A program made the position numbers and the translations under genes. From positions 12,005-76,004 of the forward strand of contig CAVIQL010000011.1 in the NCBI GenBank assembly GCA_963644855.1: DNA of 64,000 nucleotides, written 5' to 3'. This DNA comes from UBA6398 sp963644855. Lineage in GTDB: Bacteria; Bacteroidota; Bacteroidia; Bacteroidales; Bacteroidaceae. This document shows positions 46,401 to 54,015 of this stretch, piece by piece (position 1 is the stretch's first letter; each line of letters starts with the position of its first letter). A model generated the notes under the pieces. That model was not told the origin of the DNA and searched no databases. It saw nothing but the letters and a program-made list of their open reading frames with translations.

Positions 46401-47618
46401 AACCGCTATATTGGCGATTACGGCGACTATTGGGTAACAACCACGGAGAAAGATATTGAAGCTGTCAAGGCTTACATGCACAAGTATCCCAAAGCTGGCA
46501 ACATCTGCTTCATTGACGATCGTGTGAAGCCCGACTCTGTGTTGCAGAACAGTGTGCTCGAGGGGCGTCCGTCGGGTGCTTTCCGTGTGGACTATGAAGA
46601 TGAGCCTACTCGTAAGATTGGATATTCGGATGTAGGGCAGTACACCGATTATGTTCCCGGTTACACTACCAACGGCTACTATTATACCACCACCACGAGC
46701 AAGGGTGTAACCACTTATCGCATTTATGGCGAAGGTGCAGTGGGATTCAAGGTTTACGATTCTGATGGCAAGCTTGCTTATCTTTCCAACAAGACGAGCT
46801 TTACCATTCCCGACAATGTGGCATCGCGCTTGGGCGATGATTTCCGCATTGTTGCGGCTGAAGGCAATGGTTATGATGTGCTTGTGCCTTACGGTCCGGC
46901 AATGTATCGTGGCGAGATGACGGCTTATTACGAAGGTGATACTGTGCCTCATACGCTCTACTACTATGGCACCGGTGATGCGGGTAAAAGCAGCATTAGT
47001 GATCTTCCTGCCAACTCTTTGGCATATGTCAAGCCCGGTCAGTCGGCCCGCAAGCAGCCTACGGCTGGTTTGTTGTCGACAACCAATGTTGTGGCTGCCG
47101 ATTCCACGGCACAGTCGCTTATTATCGACGGCGACGAGCAGTTTTATGTACCCACGCCGTTTAGTGTTGCCCAATTGACGTTTGACAAGACCGATAACGG
47201 ATACCAGGCTTTGAATTTGCCGTTTGGCGTTACGAAAGACTTCGAGGGTGTGATTTCAGACAAGGCGCTTGATACCTCGGTGAAGACAGCCGAGGCTGGT
47301 GTGCCTGTGGTAGTCAATGGAGAGATTATGTTTACAGAGAGCAATGCCAAGGTTAAGGCCGGGCTGTATGCTGCTGCCAACGAAGGCTGTATACTTAATG
47401 CCGAGGGCACGGCTGTTGAAGCGGCTGCTGCTACGATAAGTCCGTTTACCTATATTTGGGACGAGGCTTTCACGATTGATGTAACGGCTATCAATAAGAT
47501 ACTTGTTGATGACAAGAAAGGCGAAAACGTTATCTACGATCTTACCGGTCGACGTGTTTACGGCATTAGTCAGCCAGGTATCTATATTGTAAACGGCAAG
47601 AAGGTATTGGTGAAATAA
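43455..47618 (+). CDS. Secreted M60-family (mucin-type) metallopeptidase
   Basis: A 1387-aa protein with a signal peptide (LTLLFAMTITAS). The zinc site is HEMGH at residues 828-832 inside VHEMGHNHQ, with E845 as the likely third ligand (TEVSNNFF): the HEXXH-x12-E arrangement of gluzincin family M60/enhancin. Family members cleave mucin-type glycoproteins. Before it (~570-800) lies the M60 accessory beta domain (FRVRDDYKVYSNYSKMSW). The N-terminal ~480 residues hold several repeats of the Trp/Tyr-rich binding module (GKWYFLFNRSTGRYV, GKYYRLQNQNYQTYMYEG). The C-terminus (VIYDLTGRRVYGISQPGIYIVNGKKVLVK-type, last ~30 aa) is a T9SS-like sorting tail. A surface protease acting on host mucus is the likely role. 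Confidence 0.9.
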   Translation: MKRICSFILTLLFAMTITASNEDFTGKIFSVGSDATTLEVGKWYFLFNRSTGRYVYETENNQLSLSATSPNGIEAVSNLGYLVQLESTGEEGKYYLKSAYGNYFRNVTTSKNNGTESTVRSTSVYTISQFASTAGHWSMRSNGLYYLCDNNGALMGASSKGSEGGDRDWALREASLNDISDLSGDTYIKYVLNKGGLVRLTNRRLTNRNLGIIGGVTQGTQASDTILSQVWILGKSDNGYTLRNGSTGGYLNSDDNFRTPSSVATTVYIQSSPNNTATSSFVNLSTDEGFSGEVCLNLNGDGSTLYKWTCNNDYGSDWTISLVDNYTLEEVEAGLLVNSKYKTPIPGKYYRLQNQNYQTYMYEGISNHAIGCESLNADKLSQYWTLVSTGSGYALQNLSSQRYITRQGGATSRQYSSQTTATNVDFTLQRTDDETNYTYYIVDKNSIGLHCDAGSNVVGWNTSGISASTWGFEEVQLTDEFIQQGRDVLNRYNDLVNNIDTYKTALGNLFTDNACTTLKEDIQSLSDEQLEANADYATLTDDMKAMVKKVKNNTWEVYTRSDGYSREFEKFFRVRDDYKVYSNYSKMSWNEYTGMSNAYGKLSGPTGIVGKTGDIIYVYVDEEPSADCTLQVEVVKDSESPGDHQTGNTTDLHAGLNAVVLDEASTVYIFYQLDDPEKYLANYPDMKIHIEGGELQGYFDLTRGMTNDDYRLLKDKLLDKNNIINMKGDRIVFVMRNDLVQSAVAASGNEMEGLVRVWSRYIQNMEDLMGFQEDVKGRFRNIWNAFSVDHGYMYATTYGTYYSDGTLSTVLNYNTITTSGGSIWGPVHEMGHNHQACINIVGATEVSNNFFANANVYMLGISTTRGTAVHDTFNSFANGTGWFDMGIWEQTRMYFQLYLYYHVRGHNPNFYPTLFKLLRKDPISKRSNDYDASLVNGDGETVGGYKSYGRQDYLHMAMKMCDAAGEDLSEFFEVNGMFVPYDNRYIGDYGDYWVTTTEKDIEAVKAYMHKYPKAGNICFIDDRVKPDSVLQNSVLEGRPSGAFRVDYEDEPTRKIGYSDVGQYTDYVPGYTTNGYYYTTTTSKGVTTYRIYGEGAVGFKVYDSDGKLAYLSNKTSFTIPDNVASRLGDDFRIVAAEGNGYDVLVPYGPAMYRGEMTAYYEGDTVPHTLYYYGTGDAGKSSISDLPANSLAYVKPGQSARKQPTAGLLSTTNVVAADSTAQSLIIDGDEQFYVPTPFSVAQLTFDKTDNGYQALNLPFGVTKDFEGVISDKALDTSVKTAEAGVPVVVNGEIMFTESNAKVKAGLYAAANEGCILNAEGTAVEAAAATISPFTYIWDEAFTIDVTAINKILVDDKKGENVIYDLTGRRVYGISQPGIYIVNGKKVLVK

Positions 47619-47654
47619 TCTGAGGTAAACTCCATTACCTTATATCACAATTTC

Positions 47655-47695
47655 AAGGGGTGGTCTCCATATAGGGAGATCACCCTCTTGTTTTC
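47655..47695 (+). terminator. Terminator after the M60 gene
   Basis: A 13-bp imperfect stem (AGGGGTGGTCTCC / GGGAGATCACCCTC) with a short loop, followed by TTGTTTTC. Confidence 0.8.
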
Positions 47696-47742
47696 TTGTG
47701 AGTTCAACGGAATATCTTTTGGGGGAATTTAGGTCTCTTTAC

Positions 47743-48162
47743 CCAAGACACCATGGTCTCTTCACCAAGACACCGTGGTCTCTTTACCAAGACACCATGG
47801 TCTCTTTACCAAGACACCATGGTCTCTTTACCAAGACACCGTGGTCTCTTTACCAAGACACCATGGTCTCTTTACCAAGACACCATGGTCTCTTTACCAA
47901 GACACCGTGGTCTCTTTACCAAGACACCATGGTCTCTTTACCAAGACACCATGGTCTCTTTACCAAGACACCGTGGTCTCTTTACCAAGACACCATGGTC
48001 TCTTTACCAAGACACCATGGTCTCTTTACCAAGACACCGTGGTCTCTTTACCAAGACACCATGGTCTCTTTACCAAGACACCATGGTCTCTTTACCAAGA
48101 CACCGTGGTCTCTTTACCAAGACACCATGGTCTCTTTACCAGGACACCATGGTCTCTTTACA
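47743..48162. repeat. 22-bp minisatellite, 19 copies with a 66-bp higher-order period (C1)
   Basis: Nineteen tandem 22-bp units. Each is AAGACACCATGGTCTC followed by TTTACC; the core 16 bases form a dyad with two mismatches. Every third unit has CGTGG in place of CATGG: after one initial CAT unit the series is (CGT, CAT, CAT) six times, giving a 66-bp period. Only the first and last units differ further. All three plus-strand frames are open because the unit lacks stop codons. It lies between the convergent M60 and pnuT genes and abuts array A6. Confidence 0.95.
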
Positions 48163-48165
48163 AAA

Positions 48166-48228
48166 CGATGCCTGACATTGTTTGAATAATGCCAGACATC
48201 GTTTGAATTATATCCGATATCGTGGAAA
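48166..48228. repeat. 21-bp-unit array A6
   Basis: Three 21-bp units (48166-48186, 48187-48207, 48208-48228), with dyads such as GCCTGACAT and ATATCCGATAT. It starts four bases after the minisatellite ends, so the 22-bp and 21-bp types lie head to tail. Confidence 0.8.
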
Positions 48229-48251
48229 CGATATGCGGAGAAGTGAGTTTG

Positions 48252-48839
48252 TTAGATGTTTGCCTCCATCATTTTCTTCCATTTCTGATATCCCAAAACG
48301 GCTATCACTACGTAAAGTCCGTAGAGCCCTGCTTTGAAAGGTATCCCCTTGTTGATATAAAGGTAGCACGAAACCGCGTCTACTATTATCCATACAATCC
48401 ATTGCTCTATGTATTTTCTGGCAAGCGCCCATAGTCCCACGAAGCTCAATGCGTTGGTAAAACTGTCGAGCAAAGGCACTGTGGAGTCGGTGAAGTTTGT
48501 CAGCACATAGTATGTGGCTGCCATTGCCACAAAAAAGAATATTATGGTGGGTAATATCAACTTGGTGCGGAAGTGAGTGATAGGCATTTGCATGCCCTTC
48601 TGGTTTTTCTTCCTGCCAAACTTCCACACAAGGTATCCGTAGATGGCTGCAGCGGTGTAGTAAACCGCCATGCCTGCATCGCCATAAAGCCCGTGGCTGT
48701 AATAGAGGTATATGTCGAGTGCCGGCATTATTATTCCCACTATCCATAGGCCGATGCTTGCCTTGTATTCAAGCAGAATGTATATCAGCCCAAGGATAGT
48801 GGTCAATATGTCGAGCCAGTGGGTGGCAAGAAATTCCAT
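48252..48839 (-). CDS. pnuT: PnuC-family thiamine transporter (PnuT)
   Basis: A 195-aa inner-membrane protein with about seven spans, of the PnuC vitamin-transporter family. Signature parts are WLDILTTILGLIYILLEYKASIGLWIVGII near the N-terminus (the W/E/Y-rich span 1) and ALARKYIEQWIVWIIVDAVSCYLYINKG near residue 140. PnuC proteins carry nicotinamide riboside, but the copies downstream of TPP riboswitches carry thiamine (PnuT). That applies here: the gene starts one base after the stop of the receptor gene, in one TPP-controlled transcript. Confidence 0.9.
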   Translation of the reverse strand: MEFLATHWLDILTTILGLIYILLEYKASIGLWIVGIIMPALDIYLYYSHGLYGDAGMAVYYTAAAIYGYLVWKFGRKKNQKGMQMPITHFRTKLILPTIIFFFVAMAATYYVLTNFTDSTVPLLDSFTNALSFVGLWALARKYIEQWIVWIIVDAVSCYLYINKGIPFKAGLYGLYVVIAVLGYQKWKKMMEANI

Positions 48840-48840
48840 A

Positions 48841-51189
48841 TCAGAACTTCAATGTGATGTTGCCCATTGCCGTGAATCCTGCCATGGGAATGAAACCAAT
48901 CTGGTAGTAGCGGTGGTCGAGGTCGTAGCCCGAGCTCTTGCTTACTGCGCTGTAAACCCAACCGCTGCTTGCATAGTGGCGATTGAAGATGTTGTTGAAG
49001 TCAAGACCAAACACAATCTTCTTTATGCCATACGACACGCCTTTGGGATTGAAGCCATAGCTCAAATTCAGATTGCTTTGTGAATAGCAGGGAAGCGAGC
49101 GGTCTTTGTTCTGTGTGTTGTCGAGATATTGACGTCCTACGAAATTGGTATGCCATGTAGCCTCGAAGCCTGAATAATGAAAGTTGAGGAAACCGTTCAA
49201 GATAACCGAGGGCGAGAACGAAAGCGTTGATTTGTTGTAATGACGTGTTTGGGCATCTCCGTCCCAATTGTCAACATACTCGGTGAAGTCCTTGATTTTG
49301 TTTTGCGACAAAGCAGCGTTTCCCGCAACGGTAAACCATGCAAGCGGACTCCAATCAGCCGAGAATTCAATGCCTTGACGATAACTCTTGGCTACGTTGG
49401 TAGTAAGATTCTCACCTATGTCGCTCTGCTGACCAGTCTGCACAAATTGGTCTTTGTAGTTCATGTGATAGAAGTTTATGCCGGCGTGCCAGTTGTTGCC
49501 TTCATAGTTGTAACCAAACTCGTAGTCAATCATATGCTCAGCCTTGGGCGCGGGATACGAACCATTGTCGGTGAAGTTGTTGCGCTCCGGCTCACGGCCA
49601 GCATATGCCACAGAGAAATAAGCATTGTGCCCGTTTTTATGGAAACTCAATCCGGCTTTTGGGTTCAGGAAATCATACTTCTTGTGAATGTCGAGCCTTT
49701 GTATGCTATAGTCTTTGCTGTAGTATTTGTCGTTAATGCCGTTAGTCTTATAGAACACGTGGCGATACTGCACATCGCCATATACATCAAGACAGTCGAA
49801 TATATGATATGTAGCTTTGGCGAAAGCAGAATAATCGTCTTTGCGCGCATCTGAATCATAATATTTTACTCCTGTGAAGTTTTGTGTCTGACCAACGTTC
49901 GACACATATTTGAGCTTGCCGAAATGGTTGCATCTGAACTGCGAAACATTAAGTCCACCGAGTATATCCCATCTTTCGTTTTTGTAGTTTACATTGTAAA
50001 CCGCACCATATTGGTTCTGGGTAAGTCCCTTCTTCCTTACAAAATCAGCTCTCTTGATATTATTTCCTTCGGCATCGGTAGCAGAGAGTCCGAATTTGCT
50101 GAACTTAGCCTGCGGTTTAAACTCGCTATAATAGCCGTAGCCGTAAGTGTAGTGCAAAGAAAGGTTATGGCTCCAATGCTCGTTAGGCATCCAAGACCCC
50201 GAAAGAATGTTATGATTCTGATAGAAATTATCGGTAGTCCTGTCCCAATATTTCCCGTTGTCAAGCTTATAACGATAGGTTTGGAAGTTTCCATTTGCGT
50301 CTTGTGGGAATGTCCAACTGTTTTTGTCAAACACCATGCCCTCGTAAAGCGAATTGAATTTGCCGAGCCCGTGTTTATACATGTCCTTGTATGTACGAAT
50401 GCCCTGGCTCATAAGAGAAGCATCGTCGTTTCCTGCGGTTGCTCCGTTCCATGCTTGACCAGTCTTCTCGAAGTTGCCGATATTCTTGTAGCGCAGCGTG
50501 AAATTATTCCCCAACCACGTAAGTCCGCCATAGTATGAACCCGAACGTCCGTCTGTTCCGTGCATATATCCGTCAGTTCCCGTTTCGTGGTAGGCGCCAT
50601 CAAAGATAAGATGGTTCCAAAGTAAACCGGTAGAAAAGCTTGCTCCTACATTATAAGTATTGTATGAGCCATACGAGCCGGTCAATTCCAAAGCCTTTTC
50701 GCGGCTTGGCGTCTTAGTGAGCAGAGAGATAGAACCACCGAAAGCACCATCACCATTAGTGCTCGTACCTATTCCGCGTTGTATCTGTACTGATTTAAGG
50801 AGCGAAGCATAAGAGTTCATGTTTGCCCAAAATACAGTTTGGTCTTCGGGCGAATTGAGAGGCACACCATCGAGAGTAATGTTAATGCGACTGCCTGCGG
50901 CTCCACGAACGCGCATGTAGGTTGTTCCGGTGCCGACTCCGTTTTCACTCCAAGCCAAGACGCCCGGTGTGTTGGCGAATAGGAATGGAAGTTCCTTGCC
51001 GCTTTTCGAAAAGTCTTCGAGTTCTTTTTTCTTGATGTTTGCCACTGCAAACGGTGCGTTCTTTTGTGCTCGAACGCCTTTTACCACCACTTCCTGTAGC
51101 TTTTCGCTGCGAATGGAGTCGTCTGCATGTGCGGGCAATACAGCCGTTGCGGCAAGCACGAGCGAAGAGGTGAAAATCAAATTTTTCAT
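48841..51189 (-). CDS. TonB-dependent outer-membrane receptor, probably for thiamine
   Basis: A 782-aa receptor: signal peptide (SLVLAATAVLPAHA), plug domain at residues ~25-150 (LQEVVVKGVRAQKNAPFAVANIKKKEL, TGTTYMRVRGAAGSRINITLDGVPLN), then a 22-strand barrel ending in F (ITLKF). The TonB-box region is weak. The TPP riboswitch directly upstream and pnuT directly downstream identify thiamine as the probable substrate, as for OMthi of Bacteroides thetaiotaomicron. Energy would come from the ExbB/ExbD/TonB complex at 25.6-28.6 kb. Length and start are normal for the family. Confidence 0.9.
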   Translation of the reverse strand: MKNLIFTSSLVLAATAVLPAHADDSIRSEKLQEVVVKGVRAQKNAPFAVANIKKKELEDFSKSGKELPFLFANTPGVLAWSENGVGTGTTYMRVRGAAGSRINITLDGVPLNSPEDQTVFWANMNSYASLLKSVQIQRGIGTSTNGDGAFGGSISLLTKTPSREKALELTGSYGSYNTYNVGASFSTGLLWNHLIFDGAYHETGTDGYMHGTDGRSGSYYGGLTWLGNNFTLRYKNIGNFEKTGQAWNGATAGNDDASLMSQGIRTYKDMYKHGLGKFNSLYEGMVFDKNSWTFPQDANGNFQTYRYKLDNGKYWDRTTDNFYQNHNILSGSWMPNEHWSHNLSLHYTYGYGYYSEFKPQAKFSKFGLSATDAEGNNIKRADFVRKKGLTQNQYGAVYNVNYKNERWDILGGLNVSQFRCNHFGKLKYVSNVGQTQNFTGVKYYDSDARKDDYSAFAKATYHIFDCLDVYGDVQYRHVFYKTNGINDKYYSKDYSIQRLDIHKKYDFLNPKAGLSFHKNGHNAYFSVAYAGREPERNNFTDNGSYPAPKAEHMIDYEFGYNYEGNNWHAGINFYHMNYKDQFVQTGQQSDIGENLTTNVAKSYRQGIEFSADWSPLAWFTVAGNAALSQNKIKDFTEYVDNWDGDAQTRHYNKSTLSFSPSVILNGFLNFHYSGFEATWHTNFVGRQYLDNTQNKDRSLPCYSQSNLNLSYGFNPKGVSYGIKKIVFGLDFNNIFNRHYASSGWVYSAVSKSSGYDLDHRYYQIGFIPMAGFTAMGNITLKF

Positions 51190-51236
51190 TTGATACCTTA
51201 GATTAAAACAAAAAATACCAAAGGGATATATCCTAT

Positions 51237-51327
51237 CTGCATTTACCTACGCCGGCATTATCCGGATCAGGTTATAGGGTATGTTCTCAGCCGACCCAAT
51301 AAAGTCAGCACCCCTTAGAAAGCAGTT
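51237..51327 (-). promoter_or_regulatory. TPP (THI-box) riboswitch
   Basis: On the minus strand the leader holds the conserved thiamine-pyrophosphate aptamer: GGGGTGC, then GGCTGAGA, ACCC, AACCTGATCCGG, TAATGCCGGCGTAGG. It lies ~50 nt before the receptor ATG. Expected effect: high TPP lowers expression of the receptor and pnuT. A short hairpin (GAAAGC / GCTTTC) precedes the aptamer. A sequence between aptamer and ATG with the palindrome GGATATATCC may be the expression platform; I see no strong terminator. Confidence 0.96.
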
Positions 51328-51340
51328 TGCTTTCCGCGTG

Positions 51341-51348
51341 CAAAGATA
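51341..51348 (-). promoter_or_regulatory. -7 box of the thiamine operon
   Basis: TATCTTTG on the minus strand, about 14 nt before the aptamer's first conserved bases. Confidence 0.55.
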
Positions 51349-51390
51349 CGAAAATTCTATTAAATGGTATTTGTGTGGTGTTCGTCGTTG

Positions 51391-52635
51391 TTAGAGTTTG
51401 CCCAATTCTCCGAGATAACTGTCTTTGAATCCAAGGAAATAGAGCACTCCGTCGAGCCCGATATTGCTGATTGCTTGTCGTGCGTTGGCTATTACTTTGG
51501 GTTTTGCATGGAATGCTATGCCGAGTCCTGCTTCTGAAATCATAGGCAGGTCGTTTGCTCCGTCGCCCACAGCAATCGTTTGTGCGAGATTAATGCGTTC
51601 TACTTGTGCAATGAGCCTTAATAGCTCGGCTTTGCGCGTTCCATCGACGATTTCGCCTAAGTATTTCCCTGTGAGCTTGCCGTTCTCGTCAATTTCCAAT
51701 TCGTTGGCGTAAACGTAGTCTATGTTGTATTTGCGTTGTAGATACTCTCCGAAATAAGTGAAGCCGCCGCTGAGAATAGCGATTTTGTATCCGCATTTTT
51801 TCAGAACCGACATCAGTCGGTCGGTTCCTTCGGTGATGGGTAGATTGTCGGCTATTTCTTTCATCACGCCTATGTCCAAGCCTTTGAGCAGAGCCACGCG
51901 CTGGGTGAAACTTTCTTTGAAATCTATTTCTCCCCGCATGGCACGTGCTGTGATTTCGGCAACTTTTTCGCCTACTCCGTTGCGTTTTGCGAGTTCGTCG
52001 ATACATTCGGTTTGAATAAGCGTGCTGTCCATATCAAAACAGATTAGCCTGCGCATGCGTCGATACATGTCGTCGGTTTGAAACGAGAAGTCTATGCCGA
52101 ATTCAGATGATAGCTCCATCATTTCCTTTTGCATTTCGGGATAGTTCTTTGGTGTGCCGCGCAGAGAGAATTCTATGCATGCACGAACGTTCCGCTTGGG
52201 GTGAACAATGCTCATTCGTCCGGTGAGCCGCAGTATAGAATCGATGTTCAAGCCTTGGGCGGCAATCACTTTTGAGGCAGCGGCAATTTGACGTGCGGTA
52301 AGGCTTCGTCCTATAACTGTAAGAATGTATCGGTTTTTGCCTTGTTGGTTCACCCATGCCTCGTATTCTTCGTCGGTGATAGGGTCGAAACCAATTTGTA
52401 CATTGAGTTCCGAAGCTTTGAATAGCAGTTCTTTCATCACCTGTCCTGCCGAAATGTCGTCAATTCTTATCAGAATTCCAAGCGAAAGAGTGCTGTGGAT
52501 ATCAGCCTGCCCTATGTCGAGAATGTTTGCGCCATAGCGCGATAGTATTTCCATTGCCGATGCCGTAAGTCCGGGACGGTCTTTGCCTGTTATCCTTATG
52601 AGAATTTGCTCCTCTTTTGTTGCTTGTTGCTGCAT
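51391..52635 (-). CDS. serB: Phosphoserine phosphatase with ACT domains
   Basis: Last step of serine synthesis: phosphoserine to serine. 414 aa. Residues ~10-90 and ~100-180 are two ACT-like regulatory domains (ILIRITGKDRPGLTASAMEIL; YILTVIGRSLTARQIAAASKV). The HAD phosphatase follows: motif I DMDST at 201-205, motif II LSGGF near 292, motif IV GDGANDLPMI near 365. The layout fits the long SerB form seen in actinobacteria and Bacteroidota. It has no clear promoter; a TAATTTCG lies about 20 nt upstream. The thiamine operon lies downstream on the same strand with its own promoter. Confidence 0.96.
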   Translation of the reverse strand: MQQQATKEEQILIRITGKDRPGLTASAMEILSRYGANILDIGQADIHSTLSLGILIRIDDISAGQVMKELLFKASELNVQIGFDPITDEEYEAWVNQQGKNRYILTVIGRSLTARQIAAASKVIAAQGLNIDSILRLTGRMSIVHPKRNVRACIEFSLRGTPKNYPEMQKEMMELSSEFGIDFSFQTDDMYRRMRRLICFDMDSTLIQTECIDELAKRNGVGEKVAEITARAMRGEIDFKESFTQRVALLKGLDIGVMKEIADNLPITEGTDRLMSVLKKCGYKIAILSGGFTYFGEYLQRKYNIDYVYANELEIDENGKLTGKYLGEIVDGTRKAELLRLIAQVERINLAQTIAVGDGANDLPMISEAGLGIAFHAKPKVIANARQAISNIGLDGVLYFLGFKDSYLGELGKL

Positions 52636-52776
52636 GACTAATCTTAATGTTATGCGAAATTAACGTTTTATCCCCATACTTGCAAAGAAAAACGCCAACA
52701 AGTGGTGTGGGGGTGCAAAGCCGTGGGCGCATTGCAATGTGGCATGACGTTTATGCTTGAAACGATGTGGATTTTC

Positions 52777-52860
52777 TGACATCTGATATTGCAGAAATTC
52801 CAAGCCATGAAATTTAAATTAGATGCCTTGGAATTTACACGATGTCTGATGCCGTTTTGT
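52777..52860. repeat. 21-bp-unit array B3
   Basis: Two clear 21-bp units (52798-52818 and 52819-52839) with the GCCATGAAATTTAAA and GCCTTGGAA cores. They are flanked by CATCTGATATTGC on the left and CGATGTCTGATGCCG on the right, which resemble the A-type units. It therefore joins the two sequence types. It lies between the divergent serB and TPR genes. Confidence 0.7.
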
Positions 52861-52982
52861 CGGATATGCAACTTGGGCTATATTATGTTTGAAAACATAG
52901 CCTCTGTGTCTAAATAAATGAAGGCTAAGATGGGATTTGCGTTAAAAAATAACTATTTTTGTAGCAATAATATCAGATACCC

Positions 52983-53975
52983 ATGGGATTTTTCAAATCA
53001 TTATTTTCTTCACCCCAATCCACAGAAATGCAAACTCCCGAAGAAGTTTCGGCAGAAAAGAAGCGTGTCGCCTTTGAAACCCTGCGCGACAGTGGCATTC
53101 GCGCGATGAATATCAAGGAATACCGACTTGCTGCCGACTATTTCGTAAAGGCTTTGGAACTTACGCCTGATGATTCCGAAACAAAAGCTCTGCTTGCCGA
53201 GGCTTACTTGAAAGCGGGAGAAATGGAAAAGGCATTGGAATTGTTGCAACCGCTTGCCGAAGAAAATCCTGATAATCCCAAAATCAGAATATCCATAGCC
53301 CAAGCCGCCTTGCAGCTAAAAGATTGGAACGAAGTGCTTAAAAACTCTGCAGAGGCAGAACGTCTGAACCCCGAAAACCCTTCGGTTTTTTATTTCGAGG
53401 GAATGGCATACCATGGAATGGAAGACTACGACAACGCCGTTGCAAAGTTTTCGCAAGCCATAGCATTGGCTAACGATTATGCCGCAGCAATAGTGATGCG
53501 CGCCCGCTGCTATGCCTCGCAGGAAAAGTTTGATGAAGCCGAGAAAGATATTGATCTGCTCATAAACAATGGGCAAGCCGACGATTACGTGTATATTCAG
53601 AAAGGCAACCTTTGTCAAGCGCGCGAAGACTACGACAATGCCGCCGAAGCCTATCGCAAAGCTTTGGAAGTAAACCCGTTCAACGCCGAAGCCTATATTC
53701 TAGAGGCTGGAGTATACGAAACTCGTGGCAATTCGTCAAAGGCTCTCGATGTTTACAACGAAGGATTGGACTATATGGCCGGAAATGCAGATTTGTTGCG
53801 CGTAAGAGCTGCTCTAAAAGAGAAAAACGGAGACAGCGCGGGAGCAACAGCCGACAGAGAAGAAGCAGAAAAACAAACCGCGCAGCAAGACGAAAAAGGG
53901 AACAACGAAGAATTCACCCAAATGCAAAACCGTGTGGAGGACAATATGCGCAAGGCTAATCCTTTTGGGCTCTAA
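52983..53975 (+). CDS. Tetratricopeptide-repeat protein
   Basis: A 330-aa protein made mostly of TPR helices, with about six repeats between residues ~30 and 275. Their typical positions are visible (RAMNIKEYRLAADYFVKALELTPDD; AYHGMEDYDNAVAKFSQAIALANDY; LCQAREDYDNAAEAYRKALEVNPFN). No signal peptide is apparent. The C-terminus is charged and low in complexity (EEAEKQTAQQDEKGNNEE). TPRs bind partner proteins; the partner is unknown. GH109 follows after 40 nt, probably on the same transcript. A TATTTTTG box lies at 52954-52961. Confidence 0.85.
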   Translation: MGFFKSLFSSPQSTEMQTPEEVSAEKKRVAFETLRDSGIRAMNIKEYRLAADYFVKALELTPDDSETKALLAEAYLKAGEMEKALELLQPLAEENPDNPKIRISIAQAALQLKDWNEVLKNSAEAERLNPENPSVFYFEGMAYHGMEDYDNAVAKFSQAIALANDYAAAIVMRARCYASQEKFDEAEKDIDLLINNGQADDYVYIQKGNLCQAREDYDNAAEAYRKALEVNPFNAEAYILEAGVYETRGNSSKALDVYNEGLDYMAGNADLLRVRAALKEKNGDSAGATADREEAEKQTAQQDEKGNNEEFTQMQNRVEDNMRKANPFGL

Positions 53976-54015
53976 CCACACAGCATTGATGCGAAAATAA
54001 AAATCATATAATAAA

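Noticed and set aside
47743..48162. CRISPR-like array
   Set aside because: Units are contiguous, without unique spacers, and no cas genes are near.
47698..48189. Three overlapping plus-strand open frames of 136-163 codons made of a 22-residue repeat
   Set aside because: They arise because the 22-bp unit lacks stop codons and 66 bp is a multiple of three. No start signal, signal peptide or flanking coding sequence supports a protein.
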